Origin: Pseudomonadota bacterium
GTDB taxonomy: Bacteria; Desulfobacterota; JADFVX01
Reading direction: 5' to 3'
DNA length: 14,306 nt
Assembly: GCA_015222755.1 (NCBI GenBank)
Contig: JADFVX010000121.1
Location: forward strand, 1 to 14,306
Notes under the pieces: model-generated
Told to the model about the DNA's origin: nothing
Seen by the model: only the letters and a program-made list of their open reading frames with translations
Databases searched by the model: none
In this document: positions 6,927 through 12,915 of the stretch, piece by piece
Layout of the letters: the number at the start of each line of letters is the position of its first letter
Numbering within the stretch: the first letter of the stretch is position 1
Position numbers and translations under genes: made by a program

Positions 6927-8255
6927 TCAATTCAGATGCAGGACCTCGCCTTTAAGCGCATTTGCAGTGCTTCCTGTAATCTTGACAGGAACGATCTGGC
7001 CGACAAACTCATCGGCGCCGGCGAAATTTACCACCTTGTTACCAGAGGTCCTTCCCGTTAAAAAGCTGCTATGCTTTCTTCCAACTCCCTCAACAAGTAC
7101 CATCTGGACAGTCCCCTCTTCAGCCTCATTTCTTACAATACTATGCTTTTTCTGCAATGACTGCAAGGATGCCAACCTTTCTGACTTTAAATCGTCTGGC
7201 ACAGCATCTTGCAATTTTGCCGCAGCCGTACCAGGACGTACAGAATATTTAAAGGAGAAAGCGGAATCATAAACCACCTCTTTCATAAGTGCCAGTGTTT
7301 TTTGAAAATCACTGTCCTCCTCTCCGGGAAAACCTACAATCATGTCTGTACTTATGGCGATATCAGGGCGTACCTTTCTCAGTTTTTCCACATTTTTCAT
7401 ATAGGACGCAGCTGTATAACCGCGCTTCATCGCGGCAAGCACCTTATCGGAACCTGACTGTACTGGCAGGTGCAGGTGGTTTGCCAGATTTTCTATCTCC
7501 CCGAAGGCCTCGATCAGGCCATCAGATAAGTCTTTGGGATGCGACGTGGTGAAGCGGAGCCTTGTAATACCCTCAACATCTGCAACCTTTTTCAAAAGCC
7601 CGGGAAAGCCTATGTCACCACCCAGGTCGTTGCCGTAGGAGTTAACGTTCTGACCAAGAAGTGTCACCTCCTTCACGCCACAGCCTGCAAGGGACTTCAC
7701 TTCATCGACTATCTCGGCACTTGAGCGACTTGCCTCACGGCCCCTTACGTAAGGTACGATACAGTATGTGCAATAGTTGTTGCAGCCCCGTATGATATTG
7801 ACAAATGCGCGCACGCCATCCTCTTCAGGTGCAGGGTAAACAAGCGGCTCGGGCCTGTCAAAAAAGTTCGTTTCCTCTACCTTGCAGCGTTCGGCCTGTA
7901 CGCGACTTATCATTTCCGGCAGACGGTGGACATTATGTGTTCCAAAAACTATATCAAGATGTGGCACCTTACGAAACATTTCATCCTGCTCCTGCTGGGC
8001 CACGCAGCCACCTACACCTATAATAATATCGGGCCGGGCCTTTTTTATATCCTTGAAAGTCCCCAGCATGCTATAGACCTTATGCTCAGCCTTCCAGCGA
8101 ATACTGCAGGTATTAAGCAGGATTATATCTGCATCTTTCGGATCGCTGGTAGTGTCAATATTCATGTTTGACATAAGATTTTTTATCTTGCTTGAATCGG
8201 CATCGTTCATCTGGCAGCCGAAGGTCTTTAGATACATTTTTTTCGATCTTTCCAT
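6927..8255 (-). CDS. miaB: tRNA-2-methylthio-N6-dimethylallyladenosine synthase MiaB
   Basis: A radical-SAM methylthiotransferase that adds a methylthio group to i6A at position 37 of tRNAs reading U-starting codons, in the cytoplasm. With the ATG at 8255 it has 442 residues. The N-terminal UPF0004 domain supplies the three ligands of the auxiliary Fe-S cluster: C14 (KTFGCQMN), C50 (NTCSIR) and C84 (VGGCVAQQ). The radical-SAM motif CNNYCTYC follows (C158, C162, C165). A TRAM RNA-binding domain closes the protein (VQMVLVEGVGRKHSSFLTGR through VPVKITG). All cysteines are intact. The start is open: ATG 8255 gives the usual short Lys-rich lead-in. ATG 8237 (MYLKTFGC) has a GGAAAG upstream and would suit a promoter whose -10 lies at 8265-8270. 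No miaA is in the window. It is the first gene of the operon. Confidence 0.93.
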   Translation of the reverse strand: MERSKKMYLKTFGCQMNDADSSKIKNLMSNMNIDTTSDPKDADIILLNTCSIRWKAEHKVYSMLGTFKDIKKARPDIIIGVGGCVAQQEQDEMFRKVPHLDIVFGTHNVHRLPEMISRVQAERCKVEETNFFDRPEPLVYPAPEEDGVRAFVNIIRGCNNYCTYCIVPYVRGREASRSSAEIVDEVKSLAGCGVKEVTLLGQNVNSYGNDLGGDIGFPGLLKKVADVEGITRLRFTTSHPKDLSDGLIEAFGEIENLANHLHLPVQSGSDKVLAAMKRGYTAASYMKNVEKLRKVRPDIAISTDMIVGFPGEEDSDFQKTLALMKEVVYDSAFSFKYSVRPGTAAAKLQDAVPDDLKSERLASLQSLQKKHSIVRNEAEEGTVQMVLVEGVGRKHSSFLTGRTSGNKVVNFAGADEFVGQIVPVKITGSTANALKGEVLHLN

Positions 8256-8264
8256 TTGACCAAT

Positions 8265-8291
8265 TTTATAGGAGAGTTCGGCCAAAATCAA
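8265..8291 (-). promoter_or_regulatory. Candidate promoter of the miaB operon
   Basis: On the minus strand TATAAA (8270-8265) lies 15 bases from TTGATT (8291-8286). The spacing is short for sigma-70. Transcription would start near 8258, almost at the 8255 ATG, so either the leader is very short or translation starts at 8237. Confidence 0.35.
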
Positions 8292-8319
8292 GATTTAACA
8301 ATAAAAACACTAATTTGAC

Positions 8320-8350
8320 TTGACCCTGTCTAGCATTTTAAGCGTATATC
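8320..8350 (+). promoter_or_regulatory. Weak candidate promoter of the small + strand gene
   Basis: TTGACC (8320-8325) is followed 18-19 bases later by GTATAT/TATATC (8344-8350). An overlapping TTGACT starts at 8315. The -10 is imperfect and the spacing long. It is reported because a hairpin, a ribosome site, a gene and a terminator follow in the same direction. Confidence 0.3.
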
Positions 8351-8399
8351 ACAGCTTGGGAAAGGGAGTAGGGATGGATGGAATGGCTTTGATATTAAT

Positions 8400-8445
8400 G
8401 GTCCCTGGACAGTGCAATCTGCCGTCTGTGGGCCTTTTGTTTTTT
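8400..8445 (+). terminator. Terminator-like hairpin in the leader (possible attenuator or sRNA end)
   Basis: The arms GGTCC (8400-8404) plus ACAG (8409-8412) pair with CTGT (8426-8429) plus GGGCC (8430-8434). There is one G-U pair and a 4-nt bulge, and the run TTTTGTTTTTT (8435-8445) follows directly. It lies before the ribosome site of the 46-codon gene. It could therefore act as an attenuator, or end a short RNA started near 8355. Confidence 0.5.
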
Positions 8446-8473
8446 ATGGCAATTAATGTGGAGGCTTTTCCTG

Positions 8474-8614
8474 ATGAAGCTTGAGACTGCAAGAGATTGC
8501 TTTGTGGAAAACATGCGGATATGTGGAGACCCAAAAACTAAGCCTGAAAAGTTTAATCTCTACAAGGGCCTTGCCAATCTGGCAGAGGCTATGATAGAGA
8601 TTAAAAAAAACTAA
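8474..8614 (+). CDS. Small 46-residue protein, unknown function
   Basis: The ATG at 8474 opens a 46-codon frame: MKLETARDCFVENMRICGD, then PKTKPEKFNLYKGLANLAEA, ending MIEIKKN before TAA. A consensus GGAGG (8460-8464) lies nine bases upstream. An in-frame ATG at 8456 would sit before that ribosome site and is less likely. The composition is that of a soluble, charged, mostly helical protein with two cysteines and no membrane segment. The stop overlaps the stop of the convergent lysR by three to four bases, and a strong + strand terminator follows 21 bases later. This arrangement supports a real gene. I recognise no family; a small regulator or binding protein is possible, but that is a guess. 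Confidence 0.62.
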   Translation: MKLETARDCFVENMRICGDPKTKPEKFNLYKGLANLAEAMIEIKKN

Positions 8615-9489
8615 TTACCAAAAAGAAACTCAATAAAAGCCTCGCATACGGGGCTTTTTGTTTTCAACCTGTGCGTAACCACATAAATTTTCCTTTGAAT
8701 GGGAAGCCCCTGAATCTTGACCGACTTAAGAGACCCTCTTGCAAGGTCCTCTTTGACGGCAAGCATGGAAACAACGGAAAGTCCCAAGCCGGACCTCACA
8801 CCAGACTTGACCGCCTCAGTCGATCCCATCTCAGCCACAATATTCAATTTGTCAGCATTGAGTCCTTTTTTTACAAATGCTTTCTCAAGTGACTCCCAGG
8901 AGCCTGAGCCCTTCTCTCTCGTTATAAAAGGCAAACCCGATATTTTTTCATCCGGAATTTCATCAAAGGGAAAGCCCGGTGCAGCAATGAGAATAAGTTC
9001 ATCTTCACTAAGCTCCCTGCTCTCCAGCTGGCTATTTTGAACATTGGCCCCAACTACGCCTAATTCGACCTTGCCATCAAGCACCATAGTGGCAATATCT
9101 CTGGAGTCTGCCACATTGAGCCTTACAATCACGTCGGGACATTTTTGCCTGAACCGGCCTATAGAATAAGGGAGAAGATATTCGCCGGGTATGGTACTGC
9201 CGCCCACCTCCAAACGACCACTAAGCTTACCCGAGAGTCGGCTTACTGCCTGTCTGGCCTCCCGGTTCAGTCGGCCGATCTCTGAGGCATATCTATACAG
9301 AAGCAGGCCTGCCTTAGTTGGCAAAACCTCTCTCCCCATCCTGTCAAAAAGGACAAGGTCAAGGTCCAGCTCCAGCGATTTTATATGAGCGCTGATCGTG
9401 GGCTGAGTCAGTAGAAGTTTATCGGCAGCCCTTGAAAAACTTTTTAATTCAAAGACCTTGCAGAAAACATCAAGAAAACGAAGTTCCAT
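8611..9489 (-). CDS. LysR-family transcriptional regulator (selenium-associated/CysB-like type)
   Basis: A 292-residue protein of normal LysR length. Residues 1-60 are the winged helix-turn-helix (FLDVFCKVFELKSFSRAADKL, LTQPTISAHIKSLE, LFDR). Residues about 90-292 form the periplasmic-binding-protein-like effector domain (GRLEVGGSTIPGEYLLPYSI, ELGVVGA, GLGLSVVSMLAV). The sequence, especially GGSTIPGEYLLP, resembles the LysR subgroup called selenium-metabolism-associated and related CysB/CysL proteins. This is from memory, and no selenium genes are in view. The ATG at 9489 has AAGGA upstream. It diverges from the cupredoxin gene across a 208-base control region and converges on the small gene at its end. 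It may regulate itself, the cupredoxin, or both. Confidence 0.9.
   Translation of the reverse strand: MELRFLDVFCKVFELKSFSRAADKLLLTQPTISAHIKSLELDLDLVLFDRMGREVLPTKAGLLLYRYASEIGRLNREARQAVSRLSGKLSGRLEVGGSTIPGEYLLPYSIGRFRQKCPDVIVRLNVADSRDIATMVLDGKVELGVVGANVQNSQLESRELSEDELILIAAPGFPFDEIPDEKISGLPFITREKGSGSWESLEKAFVKKGLNADKLNIVAEMGSTEAVKSGVRSGLGLSVVSMLAVKEDLARGSLKSVKIQGLPIQRKIYVVTHRLKTKSPVCEAFIEFLFGN
8636..8664 (+). terminator. Strong intrinsic terminator inside the lysR 3' end
   Basis: A 9-bp stem AAAGCCTCG/CGGGGCTTT (8636-8644 and 8649-8657, one G-T position) closes a CATA tetraloop and is followed by TTGTTTT. It serves the + strand small gene while lying within the last 20 codons of lysR on the other strand. 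In minus-strand RNA the stem is followed by TATTG and could also help end lysR transcripts, though before its stop codon. Confidence 0.75.
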
Positions 9490-9557
9490 ATTTTCCTTTT
9501 ACTTAAATACTTTAATTGACTTGGACTAAAAGGGGAAGCTGGAAGCAACCAAGCGGT

Positions 9558-9585
9558 ATTATACAAAAAACGATTCACTATTCAA
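9558..9585 (-). promoter_or_regulatory. lysR promoter
   Basis: On the minus strand TTGAAT (9585-9580) and a perfect TATAAT (9563-9558) are separated by 16 bases. This gives a leader of about 60 bases before the lysR ATG. Confidence 0.68.
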
Positions 9586-9603
9586 AATAAAATATATTTG
9601 AAT
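9580..9603. promoter_or_regulatory. AT-rich palindrome, candidate LysR operator
   Basis: ATTCAAA (9580-9586) and TTTGAAT (9597-9603) form a perfect 7-bp inverted repeat around ten AT-only bases. It covers the -35 of the lysR promoter, fitting LysR autoregulation. It is about 80 bases upstream of the expected cupredoxin transcription start, a little further than typical activator sites. Confidence 0.42.
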
Positions 9604-9639
9604 CCCCGTAGGATCAGAGGCATCGAAAAAGCAGGAAAG

Positions 9640-9667
9640 TTGACAATCAAAAATCATAAAGTAGAAT
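9640..9667 (+). promoter_or_regulatory. Cupredoxin promoter
   Basis: A perfect TTGACA (9640-9645) and TAGAAT (9662-9667) lie 16 bases apart. The predicted start near 9674 leaves a leader of about 24 bases that holds the AAGAGGAG ribosome site (9683-9690). Confidence 0.72.
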
Positions 9668-9697
9668 TTCATTAAAGCATTCAAGAGGAGAGATAAC

Positions 9698-10042
9698 ATG
9701 AAAAAAACTGTCATATTAGCTGCCATAATAAGCTTTTTTCTTTATGGGGAGGCATTTCCCGAGGAATTTAAAATAGGCATGGAAGGCTGGGAGTTCAGGC
9801 CGCCAACCATAAAGATTCATACAGGCGATACCGTTACCTGGATCAACGACGATGACACGACCCACAATATGGCCTTCGACGATACTGCACTGGGAGGCCC
9901 TACAAAGGAAGACCCTTACAAGATTAAAGTAGGCAGGGAGTTTTCATGGACTTTCAAAGAGGCGGGAGAATTCAGCTACTACTGCAAGCTGCACCATGAC
10001 CAGGATATGGTCGGCAAGGTAATAGTGGAAGAAGGAAAATGA
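9698..10042 (+). CDS. Secreted plastocyanin-like cupredoxin (blue copper protein)
   Basis: A 114-residue precursor. Residues 1-19 are a Sec signal peptide (MKK, then a hydrophobic core, with GEA as likely cleavage site), leaving about 95 residues for a periplasmic cupredoxin. The type 1 copper ligands are visible: H56 (DTTHNMAF) and the C-terminal loop YYCKLHHDQDMVGKV with C96, H99 and M104 in the usual C-x2-H-x4-M spacing. EEFKIGMEGWEFRPPTIKI is the typical first strand pair. Such proteins shuttle electrons or carry copper. Strong ribosome site and promoter suggest good expression. It is monocistronic, ended by the terminator at 10161, and diverges from lysR. The partner redox enzyme is not in the window. 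Confidence 0.9.
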   Translation: MKKTVILAAIISFFLYGEAFPEEFKIGMEGWEFRPPTIKIHTGDTVTWINDDDTTHNMAFDDTALGGPTKEDPYKIKVGREFSWTFKEAGEFSYYCKLHHDQDMVGKVIVEEGK

Positions 10043-10086
10043 TTTATAAGCTTCCGCCAGCTAGAAACCTTGAAAAAACTTATAAA

Positions 10087-10115
10087 GGCACAACCTGGCA
10101 GCTATTTGTGCCAGG
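10087..10115 (+). other. Pair of mutually exclusive hairpins in the cupredoxin 3' region
   Basis: GGCACAA (10087-10093) pairs perfectly with TTGTGCC (10106-10112). The adjacent CCTGGCA (10094-10100) pairs perfectly with TGCCAGG (10109-10115). The two right arms overlap, so only one stem can form. No T-run follows; a switch or an RNA-stability element is conceivable. Confidence 0.45.
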
Positions 10116-10160
10116 CACTTAAGACCCTCCAGCGTACCGTTTAGCAGGAAGACCCAAGAT

Positions 10161-10200
10161 AAAAAAAGCCCCGGACTATAAACAGTCCGGGGCTTTTTTT
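10161..10200 (+). terminator. Strong bidirectional intrinsic terminator
   Basis: A perfect 17-bp stem has A7-GCCCCGGACT on the left and its complement ending in T7 on the right, around a 6-nt loop (10178-10183). The A7/T7 flanks make it active in both directions. In practice it ends the cupredoxin transcript. Confidence 0.93.
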
Positions 10201-10348
10201 CATGCTACTTTGACCTAAGAATAGAACAATTGTTGGGGTGAACTAGAACCTTATCATCGCCTTCACCCATCCAGTTATTCCAGGCTCGCTAACCCTGCTG
10301 TTCGGGGCGGCTTTTTATTACAATTTCCCTATAAAAAACTATTCTTCC

Positions 10349-10357
10349 TGCTATAAT
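10349..10357 (+). promoter_or_regulatory. Extended -10 promoter of the MshEN gene
   Basis: TGCTATAAT (10349-10357) is a perfect extended -10 (TGnTATAAT). No good -35 is visible, as is common for this class. A start near 10364 gives a leader of about 86 bases with a CGTGAG/CTCGCG hairpin (10377-10382 and 10394-10399). Confidence 0.6.
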
Positions 10358-10449
10358 GACTTATTACTATAACAATCGTGAGAAAGTAAGTAGCTCGCGG
10401 GTGATTTTTAGCCGTGCAGGCTGCAACAATATAAACCCTGGAGGGCATT

Positions 10450-11577
10450 ATGCTGGTTAGATTAGGAGAGATGCTGGTTAAAAGCAAGGTGATAACGTCC
10501 GATCAGCTTGAGGAAGCCTTAAAGGCGCAGGTTATGTTTGGAGGAAAACTCGGAACAAATCTGATAGAACTTGACTTTGTTTGCGAAAAGACCCTGGCCA
10601 AGGCCCTGAGCGCGAAGCTTAGCGTCCCATTTGTCAGCTCAGATACCCTGCTTAAAATTCCCAAGCGTACAATAAAGGCACTACCAAGAGATTTAGTTGA
10701 AAAATACAAGGTAGTGCCACTTACTGTCGACAAGACCAGGATTACCGTAGCTACATCAGACCCTTCGGACCTTTTCAGCCTTGATGAACTTCGCTTTGTC
10801 TCAGGGAAGGCAATAAAAACGGTCATAGCGCCAGAGTTAAGCCTGGCACTTGCTATGGAGAAATACTACGATATCCCAAGGGACGTCCGCTACATTCGCA
10901 TTGAGGCGAGCAATTCTGAGAAAAACAAGAAAAAAGAAGAGGGGAATTCTTCTCAGGCGGTGAAAAAATCATCGAAGCCTGATATGCCTGGCTTTATTGA
11001 TTTTAATCCGGATGCAAAACCTGACAAACAAGTGGATGATGAACAGTTTGCGGCAAACCGTGGACTTGAAGAGGCTATAGATGAATATGCCATAGGTGAG
11101 CTATACCGGAAACTGGCAGCTTCAGAAAACAGGGAAGAAATGAGCGAATGTATTATAGATTATCTAAGCCAGCGGTTTCAAAAGATCATTCTTTTTATAA
11201 TGAAAGAGCACTCTGCAATTGGCTGGAAAGGGCTTTCCCGCAGTAAAAGGGTCGCAAATATCTCACAACTGGAATTGTCATTGAAAGAACCTTCAGTCCT
11301 CAGTATAGTTTCCGAAGGGAAGGACCCTTACTATTTTGGATCGCTGACATATACACCGGGTAATCTCAAGATAGCCAAAGCTCTGGGCAGCAAAGAACTT
11401 TCATCCGAGGTCCTTGTTACGCCTATATCAATAAAAGGAAGAGTGATCTGCGCCATTTACCTTGAAGGAGGGAAAACCCCGCTTAAATTTGAGATATCAC
11501 ACATAGATACGCTTGCACAAAAGATATCTATAGCCTTTGAAATTCTTATGCTGAAAAATAAGCTTATCATGACATAG
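10450..11577 (+). CDS. Stand-alone MshEN (GspE N-terminal) / GAF-like protein
   Basis: A 375-residue protein. Residues 1-62 carry two tandem MshEN half-motifs: RLGEMLV...ITSDQLEEALKAQ, and KLGTNLIELDFVCEKTLAKALSAKLSVPFV. Residues 63-145 complete the GspE/PilB N-terminal domain (VPLTVDKTRITVATSDPSD). A Lys/Ser-rich linker (154-200) follows, then residues about 205-370 fold like a GAF domain (VLVTPISIKGRVICAIYLEG). The Walker A and B ATPase part of GspE/PilB is absent, so it is not a secretion motor. MshEN domains of MshE and PilB-type ATPases bind c-di-GMP through RLGxx(S)xx and related motifs, so this may be a c-di-GMP or other nucleotide sensor. A GGAGG lies five to six bases before the ATG. 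It appears monocistronic. Binding needs testing, as the motif is only partly canonical. Confidence 0.8.
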   Translation: MLVRLGEMLVKSKVITSDQLEEALKAQVMFGGKLGTNLIELDFVCEKTLAKALSAKLSVPFVSSDTLLKIPKRTIKALPRDLVEKYKVVPLTVDKTRITVATSDPSDLFSLDELRFVSGKAIKTVIAPELSLALAMEKYYDIPRDVRYIRIEASNSEKNKKKEEGNSSQAVKKSSKPDMPGFIDFNPDAKPDKQVDDEQFAANRGLEEAIDEYAIGELYRKLAASENREEMSECIIDYLSQRFQKIILFIMKEHSAIGWKGLSRSKRVANISQLELSLKEPSVLSIVSEGKDPYYFGSLTYTPGNLKIAKALGSKELSSEVLVTPISIKGRVICAIYLEGGKTPLKFEISHIDTLAQKISIAFEILMLKNKLIMT

Positions 11578-11761
11578 AGAGAGGAAGTCCCCCGCCCCTT
11601 GTAAAGACTATACTTTAAAAAGGTTTTGTTGATACCAACGCTTTACACTATACAAATTGCCAACCCGGCACTCCATGTCAACCTGATATCCATGAGCAGG
11701 ATGAGGAGTTATTCATTAAAGATCGATACATTTTTAAGTAAACAACTCAAACAATGCATTT

Positions 11762-12130
11762 TTATTCGGGCAATTCGCCTGTTTCAAGCATTTTGTTAAA
11801 TTGTTCTTCAGTTAAAATAGTAACATTTTGTTTTTTTGCTTTTCCCAATTTAGATGGGCCAGGACTATTACCAACACATAGAAAGCTTAATGATTTTGTA
11901 ACAGAACTAACTACTTTCATTCCTGCCTGCATAGCAATATCAGCAAAATCATCTTTTTCTATTAGCCCAAACCCTGTAAAACAAATTTGATGTTTATTCT
12001 TATCTCTCTTCTTGGAATGTCGATTGCCATATATCCATGCCCAACCTTCTCGATCAGTCATTTTTGCTATTTCTTCATCCGCAAAGTGACTCTGTGATTT
12101 CAGAATTCTTGTAACTTTTTCACTAGCCAT
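11762..12130 (-). CDS. Stand-alone BRCT-domain protein
   Basis: A 122-residue protein. Residues 47-118 form a BRCT domain similar to those of bacterial DNA ligase and exonuclease proteins: QICFTGF, then a helix, GMKVVSSVTKSLSFLCVG, GPSKLGKAKKQNVTILTEEQF. The N-terminal 45 residues are charged and carry a WAWIYG segment I do not recognise. BRCT domains bind DNA ends, nicks or phosphoproteins. It lies 41 bases after the unknown 243-residue gene on the same strand, with the BRCT-bearing ligase upstream of that. No strong ribosome site is visible (GATTGAAAA before the ATG). The DNA is AT-rich like its neighbours. It might be a separated BRCT module working with the ligase; this is inference. Confidence 0.82.
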   Translation of the reverse strand: MASEKVTRILKSQSHFADEEIAKMTDREGWAWIYGNRHSKKRDKNKHQICFTGFGLIEKDDFADIAMQAGMKVVSSVTKSLSFLCVGNSPGPSKLGKAKKQNVTILTEEQFNKMLETGELPE

Positions 12131-12171
12131 TTTTCAATCTGTAATTAATAAAGTCATATTTAACTATTGAA

Positions 12172-12903
12172 TCAAGGTGTAAAGATATGTCCGTGTCTTT
12201 TTATACTGAAGTTATCCTTAGTTGATTCCTTAGTCGGTTTATATAAAACTTTTTTTAGCTCCTCACCGAATTTCTCTCTTGATTTATTCTTACTTGGGAA
12301 AAGAACTATTTCAATTGTTGGTGATATCTTCTTCCAATCTTTCAGGCCCGCTTTTTCCGGCATAAGATGTGTTGGTTGATGACCCAATTGATTAATCAAG
12401 TCCTTGTATTTCTCCCTTAGGAGAGAACTGGCTGAGTCATAAACCATAGCAAAAATCAAGGAACTGTCTGCAATTTTAAGTGCTTTCTTCTCAACTTCTT
12501 TTAAGGCGTTTTTTAGCTGTGAGGCGATAACAGGAGGTTTAGGATTTACCGTATTTGTATCAAGCACATTGAGGTCGCCTTTCCATAACAAAGTAAAAAG
12601 GCGACCCTGCGTAGTGTGAATTTGGCCTTGACCCACTTTATTTGCATTTTCATATAGGTCAAGCCGCACTTCTGTATCCCAGTTGCGTGACAATACACTT
12701 TTTTCATTACTTGATAATGATGCAACTACTTTTGACGGATGCCTAATCTGAATTGAATTAGTAATTTGCTCTTTAGCTTTGCCCCAATCATCATAGGCCT
12801 CCTTAGAATCATAGAGTACGTCACCTTCCTCAAATCTGCATTGAAAAACAGCATCTGCAAATGCTGTAGGAATGGCCCAACTAAATCCTGAAAAAAATTC
12901 CAT
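12172..12903 (-). CDS. Unrecognised 243-residue protein between ligase and BRCT genes
   Basis: I do not recognise a family. The protein is soluble-looking, with no signal peptide or membrane segment. It starts MEFFSGFSWAIPTAFADAVF and has only one cysteine, so no zinc site. A middle part (about 60-115) alternates hydrophobic and polar residues as in beta strands (WDTEVRLDLYENAN, GRLFTLLWKGDLNVLD). A helical stretch follows (KNALKEVEKKALKIADSSLIFAMVYDSASSLLREKY), then a basic C-terminus (FPSKNKSREKFGEELKKVLYKP). A good GGAG ribosome site lies five bases before the ATG, 12 bases after the ligase stop. It is therefore almost certainly co-transcribed and co-regulated with the ligase. The basic tail could contact DNA, but no catalytic motif is evident. 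Confidence 0.7.
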   Translation of the reverse strand: MEFFSGFSWAIPTAFADAVFQCRFEEGDVLYDSKEAYDDWGKAKEQITNSIQIRHPSKVVASLSSNEKSVLSRNWDTEVRLDLYENANKVGQGQIHTTQGRLFTLLWKGDLNVLDTNTVNPKPPVIASQLKNALKEVEKKALKIADSSLIFAMVYDSASSLLREKYKDLINQLGHQPTHLMPEKAGLKDWKKISPTIEIVLFPSKNKSREKFGEELKKVLYKPTKESTKDNFSIKRHGHIFTP

Positions 12904-12915
12904 ATAATCTCCGAA

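Larger units (their letters stand above)
10043..10449. other. Intergenic region with hairpins, terminator and promoter
   Basis: These 407 bases hold no well-supported gene. They contain two mutually exclusive 7-bp hairpins (10087-10115), the perfect terminator (10161-10200), a GGGTGAA/TTCACCC inverted repeat (10236-10242 and 10262-10268), and a terminator-like CCC...GGGG followed by TTTTT near 10292-10317. After these come the extended -10 promoter and structured leader of the next gene. A 27-codon frame overlapping the cupredoxin stop (10039-10122) is not supported enough to call. Confidence 0.6.

Noticed and set aside
10039..10122. 27-codon frame starting in an ATGA overlap with the cupredoxin stop
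   Set aside because: The upstream GAAGGAAA could serve as a ribosome site, but the peptide is very short, has no recognisable features and covers the competing hairpins, which explain the sequence equally well.
10364..10449. Possible c-di-GMP riboswitch in the leader of the MshEN gene
   Set aside because: A hairpin is present, but the conserved cores of GEMM-I or GEMM-II riboswitches are not visible and the leader is short.
11578..11761. Terminator or attachment site between the converging MshEN and BRCT genes
   Set aside because: Only a 4-bp GTTG/CAAC hairpin and short A/T runs are visible. No strong stem with a T-run and no repeated att-like sequence was found.
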